Shown here piece after piece: positions 15,643 to 24,270 of a stretch of DNA of 51,248 bases. The position numbers and the translations under genes were made by a program. The first letter of the stretch is position 1, and the number at the start of each line of letters is the position of its first letter. The notes beneath the pieces were generated by a model that had not been told where the DNA came from, did no database searches, and was given only the letters and a program-made list of their open reading frames with translations. This DNA is from Gemmataceae bacterium (GTDB lineage Bacteria > Planctomycetota > Planctomycetia > Gemmatales > Gemmataceae), in the NCBI GenBank assembly GCA_009691845.1, contig SIAJ01000035.1:1-51248 (forward strand), read 5' to 3'.

Positions 15643-16479
15643 TTACTTCGAAGGCGAAACGGTCCGGCTAACAGTCGGTGTTGGTGTCGGTGGCTTGACC
15701 CACTCGGACGTCCAACCTTTATCGGGAAACCCCGGGGCTTCAAAATCTGTTTTCTTGAATTTCTTCTCGGTCGCGATGTTCTTGAATTCCCAACTTACCT
15801 GGTTTCCATTTGGGTGTTGGAACCAGAGTCGGGCAGGCAGCATCCACTGGTCGGCAAACTTGGGGTCCTTGTTGTTCTTCCAAAGGACGAGTTCTGCTTT
15901 CTTGAAGTCTTGGAGATCGTCTTTCAGTTTCGGCAGAATGCCGATGTGCAGATAGAAATCGTTGTGCTTGACCGGGTTCTCAACATCGACCGAGACGTCG
16001 AAGCGTTTCTTGATCTCGGCCGCTTTCATGCCAAACAGGAAGGCCATCATTGGGTTGTCGCCAATGCCTTCTTTCGGCAGTTGAAGTACACGAGCGATTT
16101 TCTTGCCGTAATCGTATTCCCATAGATGCTCGCCATCGGCCACGAAATGCCGCCATTTTTTGGTGTTCGATGGATTCGCGGAATCTTTCAAAAGCATCTT
16201 GGCAAAGTTCGGTTTCACGAGTGATGCTTCACCTGTGTAGACAGTCTTGGTCATGGGCGGGCCCGCATCGATTTCCGTCAGAACGATCTTCGTCTCCAGG
16301 CCTTCGATCTTCCCCATGCGGTCTTCCCAGACCTTGAGGTACGCATCCAGATACTTCTGGTTCTTTTCGTTCATCGCCGGGGTAGGCGGGTCAGTTCGCG
16401 GTAGAGCCTTGGGCTCCTGAGCCCGGACCGACGTTCCCGCGAAGACGATTGTCAGCAAAGTTAAAGCGAGGGGCCGCAT
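15643..16479 (-). CDS. Secreted planctomycete protein, TIGR03009-like
   Basis: A 278-residue protein with a signal peptide (MRPLALTLLTIVFAGTSVRA) and a body that looks like the planctomycete TIGR03009 domain: a helix with YLKVWEDRMGKIEGLETKIVLTE followed by alternating strands, including WRHFVADGEHLWEYD. The pattern resembles LolA-type lipoprotein carriers, so it may bind a lipidated ligand, but that is inference. The C-terminus is a Pro/Thr/Ser-rich tail. The start follows GGGAG and removes 22 unlikely residues. It lies 116 bases from the DUF1571 gene on the same strand; both have outer-envelope lipid-carrier-like folds. Confidence 0.65.
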   Translation of the reverse strand: MRPLALTLLTIVFAGTSVRAQEPKALPRTDPPTPAMNEKNQKYLDAYLKVWEDRMGKIEGLETKIVLTEIDAGPPMTKTVYTGEASLVKPNFAKMLLKDSANPSNTKKWRHFVADGEHLWEYDYGKKIARVLQLPKEGIGDNPMMAFLFGMKAAEIKKRFDVSVDVENPVKHNDFYLHIGILPKLKDDLQDFKKAELVLWKNNKDPKFADQWMLPARLWFQHPNGNQVSWEFKNIATEKKFKKTDFEAPGFPDKGWTSEWVKPPTPTPTVSRTVSPSK

Positions 16480-16783
16480 GATTTCTCTCCCACCGTCTCG
16501 GGACGGAAATGACCTGACAAAGCCTATAACGCGGTCTTGACGCAATGTGAAGTGGAAGATGGACGCCCGGCAATAAGGGCAAATTGGGAAAGGAAAATGC
16601 GATAAGGTTTACGTGGCCTGCCCAGCTTAACTCGGGATTGAACGATTCAGAAAGTGAGTCGCAGCCGGCTTTTGAGGATATGTAGGGTTCGCTCCCAAAA
16701 AAGCCGGTAGCCGCGTTCGCCAGAACGCGGGCTTCCCGCACACTCGCGAGTGCGGCTACCCGAAGCATAATCTGTTGATTGCT
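16480..16783. other. Intergenic gap carrying a REP-like pair
   Basis: About 300 bases between two minus-strand genes. It holds the structure at 16707-16759 and presumably the promoter of the TIGR03009-like gene. No gene is seen. Confidence 0.6.
16707..16759. repeat. REP/inverse-REP pair, CCGCGTTC type
   Basis: GTAG, CCGCGTTC, loop GCCA, GAACGCGG form a perfect 8-bp hairpin (16707-16730). After a nine-base gap, an inverted partner ending in GCGGCTAC reads on the minus strand as GTAG plus a CCGCAC...GTGTGCGG hairpin. The outer GTAGCCGC/GCGGCTAC ends can pair too, giving a cruciform. Confidence 0.8.
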
Positions 16784-17458
16784 CTATTTCTTATCGACTC
16801 CTCCCGGCAACATCGAATACTCTCCCAGAACCTTCAACGCATAAGGATCGTATTGGACTCGGTCGCCCTTGGGATAGGAAATGCGCGCCTTGAAGAGCCA
16901 GCTCGTGCTTCCCGATTTCACTTCGAAAAGATAGAGCACGCCGTCGTGCTTATCGCGGTCCTGTCCGTTGATGTCGATGCGATAGACCTCGAACGGCCCC
17001 ACTTTGCTCTTCGTAGGCAGTGAGACCTTGGGTGGAGCACCGTAGACCGCCTTGATGGTCTCGTATTCTTCGCCATATTCCCCGTTTGCAGGCGTGTCCC
17101 GTACCCATTCTGACATCTTTTGACCGGGATTCATGGGAATCCAGTAGAGCGAGGCAACGACGTCTTTCTCCGTCTCCTCGATCCGAAGCACAGTACTGAC
17201 CCGCCGATCGATCTTTCGAGCCAATCGTTGCGGTTTGATCTCTTTCCAGCCAGCCGGCACCGTGAACGAAACCTTGGCTTCTTCGTGAACGAACGTGCGA
17301 TCGGTGATTTTTCGCAAGAACGTGACGTCCTGCCCATCCCCAGCCAACTTGGGCAACGGATCGTCCTTGGTTATCCTCGGCAGCTTCAGATCTTGAGCAA
17401 AAACGCTGCCCGCCGTGCAGAAGATTGGGACGAATAAGAGCCGTTGAAAGGGGGACAT
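16784..17458 (-). CDS. Secreted protein of unknown function
   Basis: A 224-residue protein with a signal peptide (MSPFQRLLFVPIFCTAGSVFA) cut before QDLKLP. The segment EEAKVSFTVPAGWKEIKP resembles the start of PsbP-like or DUF1795-like domains, which have this strand-turn-PxGW pattern, but I cannot assign the family. No membrane segment follows, so it is probably periplasmic. The start is chosen for the signal peptide and GAGG nine bases upstream. It diverges from the large permease gene at 17538, only 79 bases away, so the two may share a control region. Confidence 0.6.
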   Translation of the reverse strand: MSPFQRLLFVPIFCTAGSVFAQDLKLPRITKDDPLPKLAGDGQDVTFLRKITDRTFVHEEAKVSFTVPAGWKEIKPQRLARKIDRRVSTVLRIEETEKDVVASLYWIPMNPGQKMSEWVRDTPANGEYGEEYETIKAVYGAPPKVSLPTKSKVGPFEVYRIDINGQDRDKHDGVLYLFEVKSGSTSWLFKARISYPKGDRVQYDPYALKVLGEYSMLPGGVDKK

Positions 17459-17537
17459 CGTTGTTACCTCAATGAGACTCGCCGTGGCGGTCTTACAATA
17501 AAGATACGCGTGAGACACCAAGCAGGACCGTTGCCGA

Positions 17538-20500
17538 ATGACCCGAACCCGACTTTTACTGAACGGACTGATCTACCATCGCCGTGCAAACTTCGCGGTC
17601 GGACTCGGGGCCACAGTCGCGGCAGCCGTCCTGGCCGGGGCCCTGCTCGTCGGCGATTCGCTTCGAGGCAGTCTCCGCGACCGGGCCGACCAACAACTCG
17701 CGGGCTACGATCACGCACTCATAGCAGGGCGTTTCTTTCGTCAGGACCTTGCTAAGGAACTTCCTGGAAACGTTCAGCCGGCGATCATGCTTCAGGGAAC
17801 TGTGACCACCGGCAATGAGCGCGTCGGGCAAGTAACGGTCATCGGCATCGATGGCTCCGAATCGATTCTCGGCACAGTGCCGCCCAAAGGTGATCGCGTT
17901 CTCGTTTCCGATTCTCTCGCCCGACAACTTAAAATCGAGGCAGGTTCGGAACTCAATATCACGGTTCAGAAGGCATCGTCCATCCCGCGATCATCAGCAC
18001 TCGCTCGCAGGGATACCGGAGCAACCACGCGAACCATCAAGGTTATTTGTGACCGCATTCTCTCCGCGGAGGCACCAGCCGGGCGGTTCACTTTGAACCC
18101 CGGCCCACAGTCACCCCGGAATTTGATTTTACCGCTCGACTTGCTGCAACGGGAGCTTGAACAACCCGGACGAGTGAACGTACTGCTCTCCCCGCCCCAG
18201 CGCTTACTGCCATTACAGGCGGAATTGGAACGGCAACTTTCACTCGAGGACTGGGGCCTGAAAGTCCACATTCCCCGGAATCGTCAGGCTTATGTGAGCA
18301 TCGAAAGTCGGCGATTGTTGCTGGAACCACCTGCAGTCGAAGCCGCTCGGAAAGCGTCTGAAGAAACCGGCTGCCAGCTTTCGCCAACCTTCGTGTATCT
18401 CGCGAACGGCATTACCGCGAACGGGGCCGAGATTCCCTACTCCGTCGTGGCGGGTATCAATCCCAACGATCTGTCGCCGCTGAATCCCGTCAAGGTCCCT
18501 TTTGGAGATGATGAGATAGTTCTGGTTGATTGGAAAGAGTCGCCATTGCAAGTAAAGCCAGGCGACCGGGTGACGTTGACTTACTTCAACCCGGAAATCG
18601 AAGGCAAGATCGAGGAAGCCACACACACATTCCGTTTGAAAGCGATCATTCCTCTCGAAGAAGCGGCCGCCGACCCGGACCTCGTTCCCGAGTTTCCCGG
18701 CATCACAGACAAGGTCGAGATCTCCATGTGGGACCCGCCTTTCCCTTACGACAACAAACGGATCAAGCCACGCGATGAGCGATACTGGAAAGATCATCGA
18801 GCCACTCCAAAGGCTTACGTGACGATGAACACGGCCCGCAAAATCTGGGGCAGCCGTTTCGGTGACATGACGTCCATGCGTTTGCTGCCCAAGGAAGGAA
18901 CGGTTGCCGCAGCGTTGCCCCGCGTTCAAGAGTCGCTTCGCAAGAACCTTGACGCCAAGCGAGGCGGCTTCGTCTTCGAACCCGTTCGCGAAAAGGCTCG
19001 GGCCGCCGGCCAAGGCAGTACCGACTTTGGCATGTTGTTCCTCGCGTTCAGTTTCTTCCTGATCATCGCGGCCATGATGCTGGTTGGCCTGCTCTTTCGC
19101 CTGAACCTCGAGCGCCGGGCCGGCGAGGTCGGTCTTCTGCGGGCGGCCGGGTATCCACTGAGGACTGTGCGTCGGATCTTGCTCCTCGAAGGCCTGGTCG
19201 TCGCCTCAATTGGCAGCGCAATCGGCTTGGCGGCCGCCGTGGGTTTTGCTTACGCGATGCTGAAAATTCTCGCGACCCTGTGGCCTTCGGCGGGCGTGGG
19301 CTCATTCCTGACCTTGCATGTCTCGGCCACCAGCCTACTGATTGGATTTGCCGCGTCCGTGTTGATGAGCGAACTGGCCGTCTGGTGGGCGATCCGTGGC
19401 CTGAGCCGAATCGAGCCGGCCCGATTGCTCAAGGGCATCGGCGGCGACGAATCATCATCGCCCGCATCATCGAAGTGGGGACCACGATTGCTCGTGATCG
19501 GAATCCTGGGTGCCGTCGCATTGATGGCGATGGCCCCGTTCATGCCGCCGGGCGAACCGCAGGCCGGCTCGTTCTTCGGCGGCGGGGCCATGCTCCTCAC
19601 GGGCGGGATGGCAGCCATCTGGACCTGGCTGAATCGTCCAAGGCCAGCAACCGTTCATGGACTCGGATTGCTCGGCATCCGCAATGCGACGCGCAATCCA
19701 ACCCGTAGCTTGCTGACGGCGGGACTGCTCGCCTCGGCTGCGTTCCTGTTGGTGGCCGTCGAATCGTTTCGCCGTGAGCCCAACAAGGACTTCCAGGACA
19801 AGACCGGCGGCAGCGGCGGATTCCCACTGCTCGCCGAGACTGATTCGCCCGTGTTCATCGATCTCACCGGCGAAGAAATGCTGACCGATATCGAACGTGA
19901 TCTTCAGAAAAAATTCCAGGCTCAGAAAAAGACCAGCGACGAACTGGACGTGAAGGTCAACGAAGTTCGCGGAACATTCGCATCGACAACCGTTTATCCG
20001 TTCCGCCTGCGTGCCGGCGACGATGCCAGTTGCCTGAACCTGTACCAGGCCACCCGCCCGAAAGTGCTGGGCGTATCCAACTTGCTCATCGAGCGTGGCG
20101 GATTTCGGTTTAGTGCGACGGAAGCCAAGACGCCTGAAGAGAAAGCCAACCCGTGGCTACTACTTCGCCAGGCTGGCGACACGATCCCCGCGTTCGTCGA
20201 GGAAAACACGGCCATGTGGCAGTTGAAGAAGGGGCTAGGCGACGTGGTCGAGATCCCCGACGAGGGGGGCCAACTGGTCAAACTCCGTATCGCTGGCCTG
20301 CTAAAAGACAGCGTCTTTCAAAGTGAGATGCTCATCGGCGACGCCGCTTTCCGCAAGTCGTTTCCTCGGACGGAGGGCTTTTCGCTCTTTCTGCTCGAAC
20401 TCAAGCCCGGTGCGAATGCCGCGGCTGTTGAGAAAGCCTTCGAGGAAAACCTCGGGGCCTACGGTACCGAAATCACGCCGACTGCTGATCGCGTTTCTTC

Positions 20501-20897
20501 CTACCTTGCCGTCCAGAACACGTATCTGACGACGTTCCAACTTCTCGGCGGATTCGGCCTCCTGCTGGGTGTGCTTGGCCTGGCCGTGGTGCTGCTGCGC
20601 AATGTCTGGGAAAGACGAACCGAACTCGCACTGCTGAGAGCGATGGGCTATCGGATTGGCACACTCAATCGCCTGGTGTTCATGGAGAATTCGATACTGC
20701 TCTTGCTTGGCCTGGGTGCCGGTTCATTGGCAGCACTCGTGTCGGTCGCTCCTCACATCGTCGGCGGCGTCTCCCTTCCATGGGGCCGGCTATCGCTGAT
20801 GCTCGGGGCCGTGCTGCTGGTCGGCCTAACCTCGGCCGCGATCGCGGTGGCCTCTTCGGTCCGGACGCCGATTGTGCAGGGGTTGAGAAAAGAGTAA
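17538..20897 (+). CDS. Large FtsX/MacB-type ABC transporter permease, two-module
   Basis: A 1119-residue inner-membrane protein with the LolC/MacB/FtsX architecture duplicated. An N-terminal TM (about 20-40) leads to a large periplasmic domain (to about 490), then a block of TMs (about 497-745). A second periplasmic domain follows (to about 990), then three closing TMs. Both FtsX coupling helices are clear: ERRAGEVGLLRAAGYP and ERRTELALLRAMGYR. In this family such permeases work with a LolD-like ATPase to move lipoproteins or peptides or transmit force across the envelope. No ATPase gene lies next to it; the nearest, at 28245, belongs to an ABC-2 exporter. ATG follows AGGA. A long inverted repeat follows the stop. 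Confidence 0.85.
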   Translation: MTRTRLLLNGLIYHRRANFAVGLGATVAAAVLAGALLVGDSLRGSLRDRADQQLAGYDHALIAGRFFRQDLAKELPGNVQPAIMLQGTVTTGNERVGQVTVIGIDGSESILGTVPPKGDRVLVSDSLARQLKIEAGSELNITVQKASSIPRSSALARRDTGATTRTIKVICDRILSAEAPAGRFTLNPGPQSPRNLILPLDLLQRELEQPGRVNVLLSPPQRLLPLQAELERQLSLEDWGLKVHIPRNRQAYVSIESRRLLLEPPAVEAARKASEETGCQLSPTFVYLANGITANGAEIPYSVVAGINPNDLSPLNPVKVPFGDDEIVLVDWKESPLQVKPGDRVTLTYFNPEIEGKIEEATHTFRLKAIIPLEEAAADPDLVPEFPGITDKVEISMWDPPFPYDNKRIKPRDERYWKDHRATPKAYVTMNTARKIWGSRFGDMTSMRLLPKEGTVAAALPRVQESLRKNLDAKRGGFVFEPVREKARAAGQGSTDFGMLFLAFSFFLIIAAMMLVGLLFRLNLERRAGEVGLLRAAGYPLRTVRRILLLEGLVVASIGSAIGLAAAVGFAYAMLKILATLWPSAGVGSFLTLHVSATSLLIGFAASVLMSELAVWWAIRGLSRIEPARLLKGIGGDESSSPASSKWGPRLLVIGILGAVALMAMAPFMPPGEPQAGSFFGGGAMLLTGGMAAIWTWLNRPRPATVHGLGLLGIRNATRNPTRSLLTAGLLASAAFLLVAVESFRREPNKDFQDKTGGSGGFPLLAETDSPVFIDLTGEEMLTDIERDLQKKFQAQKKTSDELDVKVNEVRGTFASTTVYPFRLRAGDDASCLNLYQATRPKVLGVSNLLIERGGFRFSATEAKTPEEKANPWLLLRQAGDTIPAFVEENTAMWQLKKGLGDVVEIPDEGGQLVKLRIAGLLKDSVFQSEMLIGDAAFRKSFPRTEGFSLFLLELKPGANAAAVEKAFEENLGAYGTEITPTADRVSSYLAVQNTYLTTFQLLGGFGLLLGVLGLAVVLLRNVWERRTELALLRAMGYRIGTLNRLVFMENSILLLLGLGAGSLAALVSVAPHIVGGVSLPWGRLSLMLGAVLLVGLTSAAIAVASSVRTPIVQGLRKE

Positions 20898-20913
20898 TGG
20901 GACGACACCACGG

Positions 20914-20983
20914 ACTCTGGGAACGCCACTCTCCTGATTGGCGTTTGTCCCTCATCAATCAGGAGAGTGGCATTCCCAGGAGT
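20914..20983. repeat. Long inverted repeat after the permease gene
   Basis: Arms of 23 bases (20918-20940 and 20956-20978) are complementary except for one G-U-compatible position, around a 15-base loop. A shorter hairpin can form from the left arm with the loop. It starts 17 bases after the stop and may act as a terminator or be another mobile palindrome; no T-run follows. Confidence 0.75.
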
Positions 20984-21018
20984 TTCCAGCGAACCCGGCT
21001 TCCGACTTCAAGCCTCCC

Positions 21019-21024
21019 TATAAT
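21019..21024 (+). promoter_or_regulatory. Candidate -10 box for proS
   Basis: A perfect TATAAT 35 bases before the proS ATG. No good -35 box is seen at the right distance. Confidence 0.3.
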
Positions 21025-21058
21025 CGCTGAATCTTTCGACTGACCCGGAGCCGTTACG

Positions 21059-22666
21059 ATGTCGGACCAGAAGGGCGGCAATCAGCCCGCGAATAATAAC
21101 CAAGGCAAGAAACAGCAAAAAGGAGGCAATCTAGCCGGCGGAGGGGGGACGCCTCCCGCGGATGACAAGAAGATTACCTCGCGAACCGCTGACTATAGCC
21201 AATGGTATCTCGATATCGTTCGCCGAGCCGAGTTGGCCGACAACTCGGACGTCCGTGGCTGCATGGTCATCAAGCCGAATGGCTACGCGATATGGGAAAA
21301 TATGCAGCGTGCGATCGACGGGCTCTTCAAGGCCACCGGTCACGTCAACGCGTACTTTCCCCTCTTCATCCCCAAGAGCTTCTTCCAGAAGGAAGAGCAA
21401 ATGGCCGAGGGTTTCGCCAAGGAATGTGCCGTCGTCACCCACTATCGGCTGAAGTCTACCAATGGCAAAATCGAGGTCGATCCGGAGGCGAAGCTGGAGG
21501 AGGAGCTAATTGTTCGGCCCACCTCCGAGACGATCATCTGGAACACTTACAAGGGCTGGATTCAAAGCTACCGTGACCTGCCGTTGCTCATCAATCAGTG
21601 GTGCAACGTCGTCCGCTGGGAGATGCGTACCCGGCTCTTCCTTCGCACTTCGGAGTTCTTGTGGCAGGAGGGTCACACCGCCCACGCCACGCAGGCGGAG
21701 GCCGAAGCGGAAACGTTGCAGATGGTCAACGTCTATCGCCAATTCGCGGAGGACTGGATGGCGATGCCGGTGCTGGTTGGCCCCAAGAGCGATGGGCAAA
21801 AATTCCCCGGGGCGATCTACACGCTCTGCATCGAGGCATTGATGCAGGATGGAAAGGCATTGCAAGCTGGCACGAGCCACTTCCTGGGGCAGAATTTCTC
21901 GAAGGCCTTCGACGTGCAGTTCACGGCCGAGGACGGCAAACGTGAATTCCCTTGGGCGACTAGCTGGGGGGCCTCCACTCGTCTGATCGGCGGCCTGATC
22001 ATGACGCACTCGGACGATAACGGCCTGGTGATCCCGCCGCGTCTTGCTCCCACGCACGTGGTCATCTGCCCCATGGGCCGAAGCGACGAAGAGCGAGCCC
22101 CCTGTACCGCGGCAGCCGAGAAACTCGCGGCCGCGATCGCGGAGTTACCTCGCGACGATTTCTATGGCTATCAGCCACTTCGCGTGAAGATTGACCGCGA
22201 CACCAAGAACTCGCCCGGCCACCGCTTTGCCGAGTGGGAATTGCGAGGCGTTCCGGTCCGCGTTGAGATCGGGCCGAAGGACATGGAGAAGAGTGCCTGC
22301 GTACTTGCTCGCCGCGACATCCCCGGCAAGGAAGGCAAAACGATGGGCGTCCCGCTTGATGTGGCACCGCAGCAGATCGACGCCTTGATGCGCGAGATTC
22401 AGAAGAACCTGTTCGATCGAGCCAAGAAAGCCCGCGATGCGACCATGCGAACCGCGAACAGCTACGATGAATTCAAGCAAATGATCGAGCAGCCCGGCTT
22501 CATCTGGGCCCACTGGGACGGCACACGTGCGACCGAGGACAAGATTCAGGAAGAGACGAAAGCGACTATTCGCGTGATTCCATTTGACGGGCCAAAGGAA
22601 GCCGGGCAGTGCATGGTGACGGGGCAACCCTCGGAGAAGCGAGTCATTTTCGCGAGGGCCTATTAG
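21059..22666 (+). CDS. proS: Prolyl-tRNA synthetase, archaeal/eukaryotic type
   Basis: Charges tRNA-Pro with proline. The 535-residue protein is the archaeal-type form without the bacterial INS editing domain. Class II motif 2 is in [25 protein letters not shown] (186-210), and RPTSETII lies at 153-160. The anticodon-binding and C-terminal zinc-type domains follow, and the chain ends in RAY as usual for this subclass. Unusual is a 36-residue N-terminal extension rich in Gly, Asn, Gln and Lys, with no predicted fold. ATG follows GGAG eight bases upstream, so the extension appears to be translated. An archaeal-type ProS occurs in several bacterial lineages and suggests old horizontal exchange. 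Confidence 0.93.
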   Translation: MSDQKGGNQPANNNQGKKQQKGGNLAGGGGTPPADDKKITSRTADYSQWYLDIVRRAELADNSDVRGCMVIKPNGYAIWENMQRAIDGLFKATGHVNAYFPLFIPKSFFQKEEQMAEGFAKECAVVTHYRLKSTNGKIEVDPEAKLEEELIVRPTSETIIWNTYKGWIQSYRDLPLLINQWCNVVRWEMRTRLFLRTSEFLWQEGHTAHATQAEAEAETLQMVNVYRQFAEDWMAMPVLVGPKSDGQKFPGAIYTLCIEALMQDGKALQAGTSHFLGQNFSKAFDVQFTAEDGKREFPWATSWGASTRLIGGLIMTHSDDNGLVIPPRLAPTHVVICPMGRSDEERAPCTAAAEKLAAAIAELPRDDFYGYQPLRVKIDRDTKNSPGHRFAEWELRGVPVRVEIGPKDMEKSACVLARRDIPGKEGKTMGVPLDVAPQQIDALMREIQKNLFDRAKKARDATMRTANSYDEFKQMIEQPGFIWAHWDGTRATEDKIQEETKATIRVIPFDGPKEAGQCMVTGQPSEKRVIFARAY

Positions 22667-22674
22667 CACTCCTG

Positions 22675-22697
22675 CTCCCCCTTCCCTCTTAGGGAAG
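22675..22697. repeat. CTTCCCT-AGGGAAG palindrome, copy 1
   Basis: CTTCCCT, loop CTT, AGGGAAG, preceded by CTCCCC. The copy at 33447-33468 is the reverse complement of this sequence over 22 bases, apart from one extra C here. It lies in the short gap between convergent proS and the rhomboid gene. Confidence 0.75.
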
Positions 22698-22711
22698 TGG
22701 AGAAAGACCAA

Positions 22712-24178
22712 CTATTTCGCCGCCAGCCTGGCCCAGTCGCGGCGAGCATCTTGCCAATTATTACGTAGCTCGTCAATTTTTGGCACTCGTTCGCCGCCGG
22801 CGTATTTCTCCAAGGCTTCCGCGTATGAGATGAGCGCCTCGACCAGGGCCTGACCCCGTTCACGTAGAGCCCGGGCTGGGGTGCTAGCAGTCGATTTCTT
22901 CACCCACTTGAGTTCATCTTTCGCGTTGCCGACAAGACCTTGCAAGTTCTCGCGGACTTTGGCCAACTGAGCGGCATCGCGTTTTGCTGATTCCTGGAGC
23001 TGCAGTCGCTCAGCTTGCACTTCGAGTTCGTCCAATTTGGCTGGCAGTTTGCCGACACGTGGGTCGATCTCGTCGCGATAGGCGGACATCACGAACGGCT
23101 GCAAGCGTGGGTCTTTGTCGAAAGCCAGAGCCAAACCGAACAGGAAGGCTGTGGGCACCATCGCCAAGCCAAAGCACGCAAGAGCCCTTCGGCCAGGCGT
23201 GCCGTAACGGTGCATGTGTAGAAACAACGCGGATAACACCCCGGCAACGCCGCCACCGACGTGGGCAGCCGCACTGACATTCGGCAACATGCTCACGCCG
23301 ACGTTCAGCAACAAAGTGAAGAATAGTTGCTGATTCCAGCGGCGCACTTCCTCTGGCGGCAAGTGCGATCGATTCAGGACGATCCACATCGCTTCCGAGG
23401 CCATCACGCCCCACAGCGCCCCGGATGCCCCCGCCAGGTATACGATGTTGACCAACGCGCCTGGAAAATAGTAGACGCCGGCACAGCTACCGCACAGGCC
23501 GCAGGTGAAGTAGAGGAGCAAGAATCGGCCCGATCCCCAAAGGGCCTCCACCCGGCGAAGCAGAGAGAGCGAGAACATATTCAGAGCGAGGTGCAGCAGA
23601 CCGAAATGGAGAAAACAATTGGCAAGCAACCGCCACCATTCGCCTTGAGCAAGGTCTCCGGCTGTGATGGCACCGACTTTTTGCATGGATTCGCCGTCTC
23701 CACCTCCGACGAATTTCATCACCGGCACGCCGGACCGGATGGCCACCGCGAGCGAGAATCCAAATGCGATCAAATTCAAGAAGATAATGATCGGGGTGAC
23801 GCGTACCTGTCCCCGATAAAAAAATGCCGCTCGTGCTGCCTCACCAATATCGAATCGCGTCGCGGTGGCTCTAGCGGCCGGTTCGCTCGCCTTCGTCGCG
23901 GGGGCAGTGGTTTTTCCCTCACGTAGTTGAACGAGAAACAACGGGTCGCCTAGCACTTCCTTGCCAAGCGGCGTGATGGTGTAGCCTTGACCCTTGCCCG
24001 TGATCCATTCGGTCAGTTGGACCAGCAAGGACTGACGAAGGTCGTTGAGTGGGCCGTAGAAAGTCTCCAGATCGAGGCCGGAACTCGCGGAATAGTCGCG
24101 CGGATACCATGGGCCCGGATCAGCAGCCAAGCATTGCCGAAGCAACGTTTCACGAAGGGACGAATCAGATTCCGACAT
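22712..24178 (-). CDS. Rhomboid-family intramembrane serine protease
   Basis: A 488-residue membrane protein. The rhomboid core spans about 125-350 with six or more TMs, HFGLLHLALNM (191-201), the nucleophile S252 in LAGASGALWG and the catalytic H306 in SAAAHVGGG. It should cleave TM substrates within the bilayer. The N-terminal 90 residues (WYPRDYSASSGLDLETFYGP...YTITPLGKEVL) look like a cytoplasmic winged-helix-type domain, and the last 120 are a charged coiled coil. Both additions are unusual and suggest partner binding. The start is the first ATG of the frame and matches the folded N-terminal domain; no Shine-Dalgarno is seen. Confidence 0.86.
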   Translation of the reverse strand: MSESDSSLRETLLRQCLAADPGPWYPRDYSASSGLDLETFYGPLNDLRQSLLVQLTEWITGKGQGYTITPLGKEVLGDPLFLVQLREGKTTAPATKASEPAARATATRFDIGEAARAAFFYRGQVRVTPIIIFLNLIAFGFSLAVAIRSGVPVMKFVGGGDGESMQKVGAITAGDLAQGEWWRLLANCFLHFGLLHLALNMFSLSLLRRVEALWGSGRFLLLYFTCGLCGSCAGVYYFPGALVNIVYLAGASGALWGVMASEAMWIVLNRSHLPPEEVRRWNQQLFFTLLLNVGVSMLPNVSAAAHVGGGVAGVLSALFLHMHRYGTPGRRALACFGLAMVPTAFLFGLALAFDKDPRLQPFVMSAYRDEIDPRVGKLPAKLDELEVQAERLQLQESAKRDAAQLAKVRENLQGLVGNAKDELKWVKKSTASTPARALRERGQALVEALISYAEALEKYAGGERVPKIDELRNNWQDARRDWARLAAK

Positions 24179-24270
24179 GCACGACGGGAGTCAGGGACTT
24201 TGCGGCTCGTTCTATTATCGGAATTGCTAACTGTTCGTCACCCATGATGACGAACGAATGCGCGGCTCGC

